From Celeribacter baekdonensis (GTDB lineage Bacteria; Pseudomonadota; Alphaproteobacteria; Rhodobacterales; Rhodobacteraceae): 64,000 nt of DNA. Position numbers and translations under genes: made by a program. The notes under the pieces are model-generated. The model was not told the origin of the DNA. It worked only from the letters and a program-made list of their open reading frames with translations, and made no database searches. Where the stretch lies: assembly GCF_900102315.1 (NCBI RefSeq), contig NZ_FNBL01000001.1:571841-635840 (forward strand), written 5' to 3'. Below are positions 1 through 8,830 of the stretch, in pieces. Each line of letters begins with the position of its first letter. The first letter of the stretch is position 1.

Positions 1-69
1 ACCCACGCCATGGGCGGGGTAAACAACGAAATCACTGGGGCGGAAGTCTAATTTTCTGGTCTTGCTCAT
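1..69 (-). CDS. carD: CarD family transcriptional regulator, N-terminal fragment
   Basis: The first 23 codons are present on the minus strand, starting at the ATG at 67-69 and running off the left edge. The encoded start MSKTRKLDFRPSDFVVYPAH is characteristic of the RNA polymerase-interacting CarD/CdnL family, which stabilises open promoter complexes, particularly at rRNA promoters. The motif FVVYPAHGVG is the start of the RNAP-binding Tudor-like domain. It lies downstream of fdxA on the same strand, an order commonly seen in Rhodobacterales. Only the N-terminus can be judged here. Confidence 0.85.
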   Translation of the reverse strand, partial: MSKTRKLDFRPSDFVVYPAHGVG

Positions 70-542
70 TTGCAGTCTTTTTCCTCGCAGGAACCTTTTA
101 GGCACATCATCGGGCGCTTATCCTCGGCGCGGGTCTCACATTGCCTCACCCAATCCGGCACCATAAACGCCTACGGTCGGGAACCATCTGGCCCCGAGGG
201 AGCTTTTGGGTCTAAATTTGGCGCGAAAAACCCAATCCCCTGAAAAGCAAGCTTTGGGGGTTGAGGTTGATATGCCCTGATGTGGTTTGATCAATATAGC
301 ACAAAAATAGGGCCAAAGAAAGCGCGGCGCGCAGCCCGGATCGGATATCCACCCGGTTTTCAGGCCCCTTCCCCTTGTTTTTAAGAGGATGAGCCGACTC
401 TAAAGACGAAAACGGCTCCGAAATCGAAACCATGAACACCGCGAATCATCTATAGAAATCTGCATCTGTGCCGCAAGGCGGGGTCGGCGCGTGGTTTAAA
501 GCGTCACGCCCTTAACCTGAGACAGCGGAAAGGCCGAACGCT
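70..542. other. Intergenic region, carD upstream side
   Basis: This 473-bp gap lies between the fdxA stop and the carD start, both on the minus strand. It contains a short open frame of 75 codons (212-439, minus) with no recognisable family and no convincing ribosome site, so I do not call it a gene. It probably contains the carD promoter; no operator, riboswitch or RNA gene was recognised. Confidence 0.5.
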
Positions 543-881
543 TTAGGAACCTTCACCCGGTGCTTCGGAGAAATATTTCTCCATCTTGCCGCTTTCGCCG
601 TCTTTTTCTTCGTAGCCCGGCAGCGGGTCTTTTTTGGCCAAAATGACCGGCCAGGCTTCGGAATATTTGCGGTTGAACTCGACCCATTTTTCCATGTCCG
701 GCTCAGTGTCCGGGCGGATCGCATCGGCGGGGCATTCCGGTTCGCAGACACCACAGTCAATGCACTCGTCCGGGTGGATCACCAACATGTTTTCGCCCTC
801 GTAGAAACAATCCACAGGGCATACCTCGACACAGTCGGTGTATTTGCAGGCGATGCAGTTCTCGATAACGACGTAGGTCAT
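543..881 (-). CDS. fdxA: Seven-iron ferredoxin FdxA
   Basis: A 112-residue ferredoxin of the 7Fe (3Fe-4S plus 4Fe-4S) type and a soluble low-potential electron carrier. Two cysteine clusters are visible: Cys9, Cys12, Cys17, Cys21 and Cys25 in the first, and C-x2-C-x2-C-x3-CP at Cys40, 43, 46 and 50 in the second. The C-terminal extension ending in the SEAPGEGS tail matches the usual length of alphaproteobacterial FdxA. The start at 881 gives the expected MTYVV N-terminus. It follows the S4-domain gene on the same strand with a gap of about 50 bp. Family assignment is secure; the physiological redox partner cannot be told from sequence. Confidence 0.95.
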   Translation of the reverse strand: MTYVVIENCIACKYTDCVEVCPVDCFYEGENMLVIHPDECIDCGVCEPECPADAIRPDTEPDMEKWVEFNRKYSEAWPVILAKKDPLPGYEEKDGESGKMEKYFSEAPGEGS

Positions 882-934
882 GTCGGCTCATCCAAATCTA
901 ATATCTCGCGCCTTTGCTAACTGGATAGGCGCGA

Positions 935-1330
935 TCATTCAAGCATATCGGAGCGAGAAAGGAGACCAGTGCGACGATCTTTCTTTGTGGGACGCCCTTT
1001 TCCCTCAAACTTTGGCGCGGGCGGAACATAATCCTTATCTCCCGGCACATGGGTCATCGGCGGGCTGAGATCCTCGTACAGCGCTTGGGCTTCGGGGGCA
1101 GGTCCGCGGCGGGTGCCACAGGCGATCAGTTTAACAACGCGGACGTGATTGCCCTGTGCAAAGGTCAAAACATCCCCTGCCCCAACGGCGGTGGAGGCTT
1201 TCGACACTTTGTTTGCGTTGACCCGCACATGGCCGCCGGTGACGATCTTGGCGGCCAAGCTGCGGGTTTTGAAAAAGCGGGCATACCAAAGCCACTTGTC
1301 GAGGCGAAGGCTGTCCCGCTTTTCCATCAT
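935..1330 (-). CDS. RNA-binding S4 domain protein (Hsp15-like)
   Basis: A 131-residue protein with an N-terminal S4 RNA-binding fold (about residues 8-70): RLDKWLWYARFFKTRSLA, then GGHVRVN and KVSKAS. The C-terminal tail is basic (KGRPTKKDRR). The family includes Hsp15/HslR, which binds 50S subunits carrying stalled nascent chains. Two adjacent ATGs exist at 1330 and 1327; the first is used. It sits 26 bp downstream of the SUV3-like helicase stop and upstream of fdxA, so the three minus-strand genes probably form one transcription unit. The specific RNA target is not deducible. Confidence 0.88.
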   Translation of the reverse strand: MMEKRDSLRLDKWLWYARFFKTRSLAAKIVTGGHVRVNANKVSKASTAVGAGDVLTFAQGNHVRVVKLIACGTRRGPAPEAQALYEDLSPPMTHVPGDKDYVPPAPKFEGKGRPTKKDRRTGLLSRSDMLE

Positions 1331-1356
1331 AGGCGCACCGTAGACATTGGGGCCTC

Positions 1357-4300
1357 TTACTTTTTGTCTTTCAAACCCATCAGCGCAGCGGCGAAGGGGT
1401 TATCCATGTCGATCGGCTTTTCTTTGCGCGGCGGGCGGGCGGAGAAGCTTTGCGGCTTGTTGCCGTCTTTGCCTTTGCCCCCATCCCGGCGCGGTTTGCC
1501 ACCTTTGCCATCGGGTTTACCATGTGGTTTGCCGCCGGATTTTTTGCCCTGCGGACGCTCACCGCCTTGGCGTTCGCCAGCTTGGCGATCCCCGCCCTGA
1601 CGATCACCACCTTGACGGTTTTGACCCCGGTTGCCGCCACGGTTTCCACCGCGATTGCCGCCCCAAGTGAAGGTCACAAAGCTTTCCATCTCAGCGCCAG
1701 CCAAAGCCGCATCTGCGGCCTCACCTGTTGGCACTTCGGCATCTGTGACCTCGGAAATGGCATCAGCCGGAGCCAGATCAGCCGCGATCTCGGCGCTTGG
1801 CGCAAGGCCCTCGTCGATGATTTCAGCCGCCTCAGCCACAGCATCCGCAGCAGGCAAAGCCTCTTCGGTCACAGCGCCCACATTGACCACAGCCGGCGTC
1901 CCGGCGTCAAACACCGGCGTGTCGGTGACTGCGTCGCTCGCGTCAGGGTCGGTCGGTGCAGCGTCAGTTGGTGCGGCGTCAGTCGGGATCACCTTATCAA
2001 CGGCTTTGACCTTGGGGCGTTCGCCCTTTTCGGCCTTATAGCCCAGACCCACCATAAGATCGGCGAATTGTTCCAATGTCATGCCGGTGATCGACAACAT
2101 GTCTGGGTTGGCCTCAAAGCCGCCCCGGCTGTCTTGTCCGCGCAGCAAATCGGCCAGACGTTCCAACATGTCGATGCGGATCGCACGCGCACCGGCCAAA
2201 CGATAGCCGGAAGTGACATAATAGCCCTCTGGCGCATCCACAACGGCGGGAATGGTCACCAGACCTGCGGGCGGGCTGTCGGGGAATTCGTCGAATTTCG
2301 CGTTCAACGCCCAAAGCAAAAGCCGCAGCCGGGTCGGCGCGGGTTTCAACAAAAGCGGCAGAAAGATCGTGAACTGACCAAAGCGCACACCATGTTTGCG
2401 CAGCGCGCCACGGGCGTCTTGATCCAGTTCCTTGACCTCTGTTGCCACCTGATCGCGCGGGATCACGCCATAGCTTTCGCCCAAACGGAAGGCAAAGCCA
2501 CGCGCCAACCCGGTCAGGGTCTCGTCGCGGGTCAGATTCAACAGCGGTTCAAACAGGGTCGCGATTTTGCGGTCGATGAAATGCTGCAACCGGCGTTGGA
2601 CTTTTTCAGCCACATCAACGCTTGCGCCCTCGGCGACAAATGCCACCGCGCGCGGTTTCAAAATGTCATCGCCTGCAACCAGTTTGCCCACGGCATGTTC
2701 GCCCCACATCAGGCCACCTTGATCGGTGAAATCCATTTCTGTGTCCGGCGCATTATAGAACCGGTCGGCACGCAGGCTAAATTCCGGTGCCAATGCGGCC
2801 AACGCGGCTTGTGCCAACGTCTTTGCCTCATCCGGCGTTGCGGATTTGTCCTGAATAAACTGGAACCCTTCAAGACGGCCGATGAACTCGCCCTCAACCG
2901 TCACTTCACCCTTGTCGTTCACGTCGGCCACAAGGCCCTCCTTCTGTTTGAGCCGCCGAAGGAGCACACTCGTCCGCCGGTCCACAAATCTCTGCGTCAG
3001 TGCACCATGGAGCGCATCCGACAAACGGTCTTCTACAGCGCGCGTCTCGCCGCGCCAATGGCTTTCGTCATCAACCCAGTTTTCGCGTTGAGCAACATAG
3101 GTCCAAGTCCGAATATAGGCGAGTCTTTTGGATAAAGTGTCGATATTGCCCTGCGTGTGGTCAATGCGTTTGATCTGCTGGGCCAACCAATCGTCGGGAA
3201 CCCGCCCATATTCGTGCAAAAATTCATAAATCCGCTCAAGCAGAGTCGTGTGTTCGCCGTGACTGATTCCGCGAAAATCGGGGATTCGGCATACGTCCCA
3301 CAACAGCCGCACATCGCGCCCGGTGCGCACCCGCGGCCGCACCGATTTGAGATCCGAGAGCGTTTTGAGCGACAAAAGATCATCGGCATCACGCGCGCGC
3401 ACCAAGGCCGGATCGGTGGGCATTTTTTCAAGCGACTGAATGAGCGCCTCGACAGAGCCGAATTCAAGCCGTGAATTGCGCCAATTGAGCTTTTTGATCG
3501 GGGTAAACCGATGTTCTTCGATGGCGAGGGTCACCTCGTCGTCAAATGGCTCCGCCTCGCCTGTCACGCCAAATGTGCCATCGGTTTGATAGCGCCCGGC
3601 ACGGCCTGCGATCTGGGCCAACTCATTGGGCGCGAGATGCCGCATCCGGCGGCCATCGAATTTGATCAATGAGGAAAACGCCACATGGGTGACGTCCAAA
3701 TTCAACCCCATGCCAATCGCATCGGTGGCGACCAGATAATCGACATCGCCGTTTTGATACATCTCAACCTGGGCGTTACGTGTCCGCGGGCTCAGCGCCC
3801 CCATAACCACCGCCGCACCACCTTTTTGACGGCGGAGCAGTTCGGCAATGGCATAGACATCATCGACTGAGAACCCGACGATGGCGGCGCGCGCGGGCAT
3901 GCGGCTGATCTTTTTTGACCCTGAATAGGTGAGTCGTGAGAATCGATCCCGGTGCATGAACTGTGCTCTGGGCACCAGATTGGCAATCACCGAGCGCATC
4001 GAATCGCTGCCCATAAACAGCGTCTCATGCAGGCCGCGCGCGTTCAAAAGCCGGTCGGTGAACACATGGCCGCGCTCAGGATCGGCACAAAGTTGAATTT
4101 CATCAACGGCCAGAAAATCCGCCCCCATGCCCGTCGGCATCGCCTCAACAGTACAGACCCAATATTGCGCCCGCGCGGGGACAATCCGCTCTTCGCCCGT
4201 CACCAACGCCACCACGGAGGGGCCGCGCCGCGCGACGATCTTGTCATAGACTTCCCGCGCCAAAAGCCGCAACGGCAGGCCTATCACGCCGGTGCGATAG

Positions 4301-4395
4301 GCCAACATGCGTTCAATCGCATAGTGGGTTTTGCCTGTATTGGTGGGCCCGAGCACCGCAGTGATGCGCCCCCCCGTCCCCATCGCGCCGCTCAT
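1357..4395 (-). CDS. SUV3-like DEAD/DEAH-family RNA helicase with basic Gly/Arg tail
   Basis: A protein of about 1,012 residues. The N-terminal motor resembles mitochondrial SUV3: Walker A GPTNTGKTH at about residues 16-24, motif II DEIQ at about 98, the VATDAIGMGLN and QIAGRAGR motifs of the second RecA domain, then a long C-terminal region. Near the end is an acidic Ala/Pro/Asp linker with TDAAP repeats, followed by a low-complexity tail with GGNRGGNRGG and GGDRQGGDRQ repeats and Lys-rich blocks, typical of RNA-binding tails. The frame is open further upstream to a TTG at 4422, but the ATG at 4395 better fits the motor start. The likely role is RNA unwinding in turnover or ribosome metabolism; the substrate is unknown. 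Confidence 0.9.
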   Translation of the reverse strand: MSGAMGTGGRITAVLGPTNTGKTHYAIERMLAYRTGVIGLPLRLLAREVYDKIVARRGPSVVALVTGEERIVPARAQYWVCTVEAMPTGMGADFLAVDEIQLCADPERGHVFTDRLLNARGLHETLFMGSDSMRSVIANLVPRAQFMHRDRFSRLTYSGSKKISRMPARAAIVGFSVDDVYAIAELLRRQKGGAAVVMGALSPRTRNAQVEMYQNGDVDYLVATDAIGMGLNLDVTHVAFSSLIKFDGRRMRHLAPNELAQIAGRAGRYQTDGTFGVTGEAEPFDDEVTLAIEEHRFTPIKKLNWRNSRLEFGSVEALIQSLEKMPTDPALVRARDADDLLSLKTLSDLKSVRPRVRTGRDVRLLWDVCRIPDFRGISHGEHTTLLERIYEFLHEYGRVPDDWLAQQIKRIDHTQGNIDTLSKRLAYIRTWTYVAQRENWVDDESHWRGETRAVEDRLSDALHGALTQRFVDRRTSVLLRRLKQKEGLVADVNDKGEVTVEGEFIGRLEGFQFIQDKSATPDEAKTLAQAALAALAPEFSLRADRFYNAPDTEMDFTDQGGLMWGEHAVGKLVAGDDILKPRAVAFVAEGASVDVAEKVQRRLQHFIDRKIATLFEPLLNLTRDETLTGLARGFAFRLGESYGVIPRDQVATEVKELDQDARGALRKHGVRFGQFTIFLPLLLKPAPTRLRLLLWALNAKFDEFPDSPPAGLVTIPAVVDAPEGYYVTSGYRLAGARAIRIDMLERLADLLRGQDSRGGFEANPDMLSITGMTLEQFADLMVGLGYKAEKGERPKVKAVDKVIPTDAAPTDAAPTDPDASDAVTDTPVFDAGTPAVVNVGAVTEEALPAADAVAEAAEIIDEGLAPSAEIAADLAPADAISEVTDAEVPTGEAADAALAGAEMESFVTFTWGGNRGGNRGGNRGQNRQGGDRQGGDRQAGERQGGERPQGKKSGGKPHGKPDGKGGKPRRDGGKGKDGNKPQSFSARPPRKEKPIDMDNPFAAALMGLKDKK

Positions 4396-4445
4396 CGCTT
4401 TGGTCTTTCTGTTTGGCCCCAAATGGGCGTCTGTGTCAGGGATGT

Positions 4446-5024
4446 TTAAAGCGCTGTTCCGCCAAGCGCCAGTTCCAGAGCGGCAATGCGTGCGCTGAGC
4501 CCCTCCATCTGCGGATGTATCTCGCGGATTTTATAAAGCACCTCCAACGCCACCGCCTCGTCTCCGGTTTCCTCCAAAATCACCGCCAGCCCAGAAAGCG
4601 CGCCAAAATGGCGTGGCTCACGGGTCAGCACCGTACCGATGTCTTTGAGCGCCGGGCCATACAGCCCCGCCATGAAATAGGCGGTGGCACGGGCGTTATA
4701 GGCCTCAGGAAACTCAGGCGCATGATCGACAAGCGCGGTCAGATGACCGATTGCGCTGGAAAAATCGCCGGCCTGAGTGGCCGCCCGGCCCCGCTCCAAC
4801 AATAAATCCATCGCATCTGATCCAGAGCGTGACATTTCAACGACGATGTCCTGTTCGATCCGGCCCGCCTCATAGGGGTCGGCCTGTGACAATTGGTCAA
4901 ACAGATCATCCAGGCGCACCGCATCCGCCGCGAAAGCGACCGAACTGGTGCAAAAAACAACGATCCCGACAAAAAACAGCCCGGACGCAACGGCACATTT
5001 GAGAAACTGTCGTAATGCTTTCAT
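4446..5024 (-). CDS. Periplasmic TPR-repeat protein
   Basis: A 192-residue protein with an N-terminal hydrophobic signal segment (about residues 9-32, with an AFA-AD type cleavage site) followed by tetratricopeptide-like helices, for example AMDLLLERGRAATQAGDF, AIGHLTALVDHAPEFPEAYN and LKDIGTVLTREPRHFGAL. TPR proteins of this kind are protein-interaction scaffolds. It lies upstream of the helicase on the minus strand, about 50 bp away, and is divergent from the SCP2 gene across a 95-bp gap. No enzyme motif is visible and the partner is unknown. Confidence 0.85.
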   Translation of the reverse strand: MKALRQFLKCAVASGLFFVGIVVFCTSSVAFAADAVRLDDLFDQLSQADPYEAGRIEQDIVVEMSRSGSDAMDLLLERGRAATQAGDFSSAIGHLTALVDHAPEFPEAYNARATAYFMAGLYGPALKDIGTVLTREPRHFGALSGLAVILEETGDEAVALEVLYKIREIHPQMEGLSARIAALELALGGTAL

Positions 5025-5119
5025 AACAGTTGGGATTGTAGCTTTCTGGCGCGCGTGGTCAAAGTCACAAATCCGCGTTCACACAAAACGCGCCATAATA
5101 TTTTTCGGAGGAAGACCAA

Positions 5120-5410
5120 ATGAGCGACGTCATCACCAAAGCGGTAGAGGCTCTGAATGAAAAAATGGGCGGTGGTTTCGACGCCGGCGTGGCGAAATTC
5201 GTCATCGAAGGCGAAGGCGCGATTGTCGTCGACGCCGAGGGCGCGCGCGCCTCTGACGATGCGGCCGACGTGACCCTGACCGCCGATCTTGAAACCTTTC
5301 AAGGTATGATCGAGGGCGACGTGAACCCGACCGCCGCATTTATGCAGGGCAAATTGTCCGTCGACGGCGACATGGGTCTGGCGATGCAACTCGGCTCCGT
5401 GCTGTCGTAA
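5120..5410 (+). CDS. SCP2 sterol-carrier domain protein
   Basis: A 96-residue protein that is essentially one SCP2 fold: helix-rich N-terminus (ITKAVEALNEKMGGGF), the central beta strands (VIEGEGAIVVDAEG), and the C-terminal block with GDVNPTAAFMQGKLSVDGDM, the family signature. SCP2 domains bind lipids or fatty acyl groups. A ribosome site (GGAGG) lies at 5107-5111. It is only a few bases upstream of the alpha/beta hydrolase and probably co-transcribed, which suggests a lipid-related role for the pair; that is inference. Confidence 0.92.
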   Translation: MSDVITKAVEALNEKMGGGFDAGVAKFVIEGEGAIVVDAEGARASDDAADVTLTADLETFQGMIEGDVNPTAAFMQGKLSVDGDMGLAMQLGSVLS

Positions 5411-5415
5411 GTGCG

Positions 5416-6366
5416 ATGACGGAAACCGCCCCCTATTTCGCAGATCTGGCCGAAGGGCCTGAGGGTGGATCGGCCTATTGGCTGACCACATCGGATGGGG
5501 TGCGAATCCGTGCCGCGCTTTGGCCCTATCAGGGGGATGGGACGTGCAAAGGCACGGTGTTCATCCTGCCGGGGAGGACCGAATGCATTGAAAAATATGG
5601 GCGCGGTGCGGCGGATTTGGCCGCCCGCGGCTTTGCCTCTTTGGCGATTGATTGGCGGGGTCAGGGCATTGCCGACCGGCTTTTGGCGGATCGCAACATC
5701 GGCCATGTCGGCACCTTCCCGGATTATCAAAAAGACCTCGACGCGGTGATCACCTTGGCAGAGGAAAAAACCATGCCAAAACCGTGGTTTATCCTCGGCC
5801 ATTCGATGGGCGGGGCGATTGGATTGCGCGCGCTGATGGAGGGCAAACCCTTTCTGGCCGCCGGATTCTCCGCGCCGATGTGGGGGATTGGCCTGACCCC
5901 GATCCAAAAGGCCATGGTGCGCTTTCTCTCGCCGGTGATGCATGCGCTTGGCCTGCAAAACCGCCGTGCACCGGGCACGAAAGCCCAGACCTATATGCTT
6001 TGGCACCCGTTTGAGGACAATCTTTTGACCTCCGACGCCGAGACGTACCGCTATATGACCGACCAAATCATCGCCCAGCCCGATCTGGGCCTTGGCGGGC
6101 CCTCGACCCATTGGGTGAGCGAAGCGATTGCGGAAAATGATTGGGCCCGCGAGCAACCGCTGCCGGATGTGCCTGTGCTGTGTTTCTTGGGCACCGATGA
6201 GAAAATCGTCAACACCGCTGCGGTCAAAGATCTGGTCGCGCGCTGGCCGTCTTGTGAGTTGGTGCCGGTGGCCCATGGTCGCCACGAGATCCCGATGGAG
6301 GCTCCGGCCTCTCGCGCGTTGTTTTATGACCGTCTGGCCGCAGTTTTTGCCGCCCAAAGCGCCTGA
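5416..6366 (+). CDS. Alpha/beta hydrolase, lysophospholipase/monoglyceride lipase-like
   Basis: A 316-residue serine hydrolase. The nucleophile elbow GHSMGG occurs at residues 128-133 (Ser130). Upstream are the oxyanion segment LPGRTEC and the IDWRGQG strand turn typical of the PldB/Hydrolase_4 family. The probable acid is in FLGTDEKIV and the catalytic His in the C-terminal GRHEIPME segment. The start is 6 bp after the SCP2 stop, so the two appear to be translated from one message. The natural ester substrate is not shown by sequence; a lysophospholipid or monoacylglycerol is the family expectation. Confidence 0.9.
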   Translation: MTETAPYFADLAEGPEGGSAYWLTTSDGVRIRAALWPYQGDGTCKGTVFILPGRTECIEKYGRGAADLAARGFASLAIDWRGQGIADRLLADRNIGHVGTFPDYQKDLDAVITLAEEKTMPKPWFILGHSMGGAIGLRALMEGKPFLAAGFSAPMWGIGLTPIQKAMVRFLSPVMHALGLQNRRAPGTKAQTYMLWHPFEDNLLTSDAETYRYMTDQIIAQPDLGLGGPSTHWVSEAIAENDWAREQPLPDVPVLCFLGTDEKIVNTAAVKDLVARWPSCELVPVAHGRHEIPMEAPASRALFYDRLAAVFAAQSA

Positions 6367-6429
6367 TCCTTTGCATCACGGCGCAGGAGTGCCTATCTCT
6401 GTGTCACAGATACAAAACGGAGAGACGCA

Positions 6430-8262
6430 ATGCGGTTCACGCAGCCCCAATTCGCCCAAAACATGGTTTTCGACGCCAATGCCACCGGAGGTGACGCGGC
6501 CTTTGGAGACTTGCCGGAATGGGACCTGACCGATCTCTATCCCGCCCCCGACGCCCCCGAGGTCAAACGCGATCTCGATTGGATTGAAGAGGCCTGCCTG
6601 TCCTTTGCCCGCGATTATGAGGGCAAACTGGCCGGTCTCGACGGTGCGGGCATGTATGATTGCATCCTGCGCAACGAACGGATTTCGCAGGTGGCCGGGC
6701 GTTTGGGATCGTTTGCCGGGCTTTTGTATTACCAAAACACCGTCGACAGCGAGCGCGCGACGTTCTTTTCCGACATTCAGGACAAGCTGACGACCTACAC
6801 CGCGCCGATGGTGTTTTTCTCGCTTGAAGTGAACCGCATCCCGGATGAGACGATTGAGGCGATGCTGACCCATGAGGGCCTGTCGCGCTATCGCCCGATC
6901 TTTGAGCGGATGCGCAAAATGCGCCCGCACCAGCTTTCTGATGAGTTGGAGCGCTATGAGCACGATATGTCGATTGTCGGGGCCTCCGCGTGGAACAAAC
7001 TGTTTGACGAAACCATCGCCGATCTGAAATTTACGGTGGAGGGCAAGGAGCTTGGGCTTGAGGCCACATCAACCCTGATGATGGATCAAAACCGCGACAA
7101 ACGCGAGGCGGCGGCCCGCGAAATGGCCCGTGTCTTGGGCCAGAACATTAAGATTTTCTCTCGTGTTCACAACACTTTGGCCAAAATGGGTGAGGTCGAG
7201 GATCGGTGGCGCGGGATGCCGACGCCGCAAACCGGGCGGCACCTGTCCAACGATGTCGAACCCGAGGTCGTGCAAGCGCTGCGTGACGCCGTGGTTGCCG
7301 CCTACCCAAAACTGTCGCACCGCTATTACGAACTCAAACGCGGTTGGTTGGGCTATGACAAATTACAGGTCTGGGACCGCAACGCGCCGCTGCCGATGGA
7401 AGAAACCCGCGTGGTCGATTGGGACACCGCACGCGCCATGGTGATGGACGCCTATGCCGGGTTTGATCCCAAAATGGCCGAGATCGCCAAGCCGTTTTTT
7501 GAGCGCGGCTGGATTGATGCGGGTGTGAAACCGGGCAAGGCACCGGGGGCCTTTGCCCATCCGACCGTCACCGATGCACATCCCTATGTGATGCTCAATT
7601 ACCTTGGAAAACAACGCGATGTCATGACATTGGCGCATGAATTGGGCCATGGCGTGCACCAGGTTCTGGCCGCCGAGCAAGGCGAGCTTTTGGCCGACAC
7701 GCCGCTGACCTTGGCGGAAACCGCCTCGGTCTTTGGTGAAATGTTGACCTTTCAAAAACTGTTGGCCGACACCACCAACCCGGCACAGCGCAAGGTGCTT
7801 TTGGCCGGCAAAGTCGAGGACATGATCAACACGGTCGTGCGCCAAATCGCCTTTTACGATTTCGAATGCAAACTCCACGAGGCGCGCAAAGGCGGCGAAT
7901 TGACCCCGGAGGCCATCGGCCAACTTTGGATGTCGGTGCAGGGTGAATCCTTGGGCCCGGCGTTTGAATTCATGGACGGGTACGAGACCTTCTGGGCCTA
8001 TGTGCCGCATTTCGTCCACTCGCCGTTCTACGTCTACGCCTATGCGTTTGGCGACGGCTTGGTCAACGCGCTCTACGCCGCCTATCAAGAATCCCCCGAG
8101 GGCTTTCAGGACAAGTATTTCGACATGCTCAAAGCGGGCGGATCGAAACACCATTCCGAGCTGTTGAAACCCTTCGGGCTTGATGCCTCTGATCCCAAAT
8201 TCTGGGACAAGGGCCTGTCGATGATCTCAGGCTTTATTGATGAATTGGAAGCGATGGAGTAA
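6430..8262 (+). CDS. pepF: M3 family oligoendopeptidase F
   Basis: A 610-residue zinc metallopeptidase that cleaves oligopeptides in the cytoplasm. The catalytic HELGH is at residues 403-407, followed by the distal glutamate in the LAETASVFGEM helix. Length matches the M3B/PepF family of about 600 residues. The start follows a ribosome site (CGGAGAG) at 6418-6424. It is downstream of the hydrolase with a 63-bp gap and ends just before a strong bidirectional terminator. It is involved in peptide recycling; no unusual residues were seen. Confidence 0.93.
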   Translation: MRFTQPQFAQNMVFDANATGGDAAFGDLPEWDLTDLYPAPDAPEVKRDLDWIEEACLSFARDYEGKLAGLDGAGMYDCILRNERISQVAGRLGSFAGLLYYQNTVDSERATFFSDIQDKLTTYTAPMVFFSLEVNRIPDETIEAMLTHEGLSRYRPIFERMRKMRPHQLSDELERYEHDMSIVGASAWNKLFDETIADLKFTVEGKELGLEATSTLMMDQNRDKREAAAREMARVLGQNIKIFSRVHNTLAKMGEVEDRWRGMPTPQTGRHLSNDVEPEVVQALRDAVVAAYPKLSHRYYELKRGWLGYDKLQVWDRNAPLPMEETRVVDWDTARAMVMDAYAGFDPKMAEIAKPFFERGWIDAGVKPGKAPGAFAHPTVTDAHPYVMLNYLGKQRDVMTLAHELGHGVHQVLAAEQGELLADTPLTLAETASVFGEMLTFQKLLADTTNPAQRKVLLAGKVEDMINTVVRQIAFYDFECKLHEARKGGELTPEAIGQLWMSVQGESLGPAFEFMDGYETFWAYVPHFVHSPFYVYAYAFGDGLVNALYAAYQESPEGFQDKYFDMLKAGGSKHHSELLKPFGLDASDPKFWDKGLSMISGFIDELEAME

Positions 8263-8278
8263 TCGCCCCCGCTTTACG

Positions 8279-8313
8279 AAAAAGCCCCCGGCCAGATGGC
8301 GCGGGGGCTTTTT
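8279..8313. terminator. Bidirectional intrinsic terminator
   Basis: A G+C-rich hairpin with AAAAAGCCCCCG on the left and CGGGGGCTTTTT on the right around an 11-base loop. It lies between the convergent pepF and DUF4389-like genes, so it can serve both strands. Confidence 0.9.
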
Positions 8314-8337
8314 ATGCGTGATTTCAGGATGTTTTCG

Positions 8338-8655
8338 TCAATCCAACTCGGTCCAAGGCCAAGGTTTTTCCTCGGAATCGGCGGTGATATAGCGCGTCGC
8401 TTTGGCGAACCAGATGCCGACATCGGTGCCAAATCCGGCGATGCGGGCGTTTGGTTTTTTGCCTGTGGTCAAAAGCACAATCGCCTGTAGCACCGCCAAA
8501 AACCCGATGATGGTCGAAGCAAAGCTCATCATCATCCAGATCAGCACCGAAAACAGAATGCGTGCACCAATGTTTTCTTGGACCTCTTCCAACCGTTTGG
8601 GCGCGGAAGACGACATATTGGGCATGACGTGATCAAATTCATGCGGGTCGGCCAT
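8338..8655 (-). CDS. DUF4389-like membrane protein
   Basis: A 105-residue protein with a hydrophobic pair of helices (about residues 30-65; ILFSVLIWMMMSFASTIIGF and LAVLQAIVLLTTG) and a C-terminal block with RYITADSEEKPWPWTELD, resembling the P-F-P-W end of DUF4389 proteins. It probably sits in the inner membrane. No catalytic motif is present and the function is unknown. It faces pepF tail to tail and is divergent from the dipeptidase gene. Confidence 0.75.
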   Translation of the reverse strand: MADPHEFDHVMPNMSSSAPKRLEEVQENIGARILFSVLIWMMMSFASTIIGFLAVLQAIVLLTTGKKPNARIAGFGTDVGIWFAKATRYITADSEEKPWPWTELD

Positions 8656-8830
8656 GGGTGATTCCTTTATGTTTCACCAGACAGTTTACAGGGTTTGGCC
8701 GAAGACAAAAATCGCTTCACGCATCTGCAGCATAAACAGGTGTTTAAAGGGAATGCGCAAACTGACGTGAGGTTTCGCTTGGTGCCCGTGTCTGCCCGCT
8801 CGTAGGCTCGCGAAAACGGGAGGATTTCAA

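Noticed and set aside
212-439. A 75-codon minus-strand open frame between fdxA and carD
   Set aside because: No ribosome site, no family, and position in the carD leader; probably chance.
1450-3135. A 561-codon plus-strand open frame opposite the helicase gene
   Set aside because: Composition is that of a shadow frame in high-GC DNA (Arg, His, Cys and Gln rich), with no motif; the minus-strand helicase explains the region.
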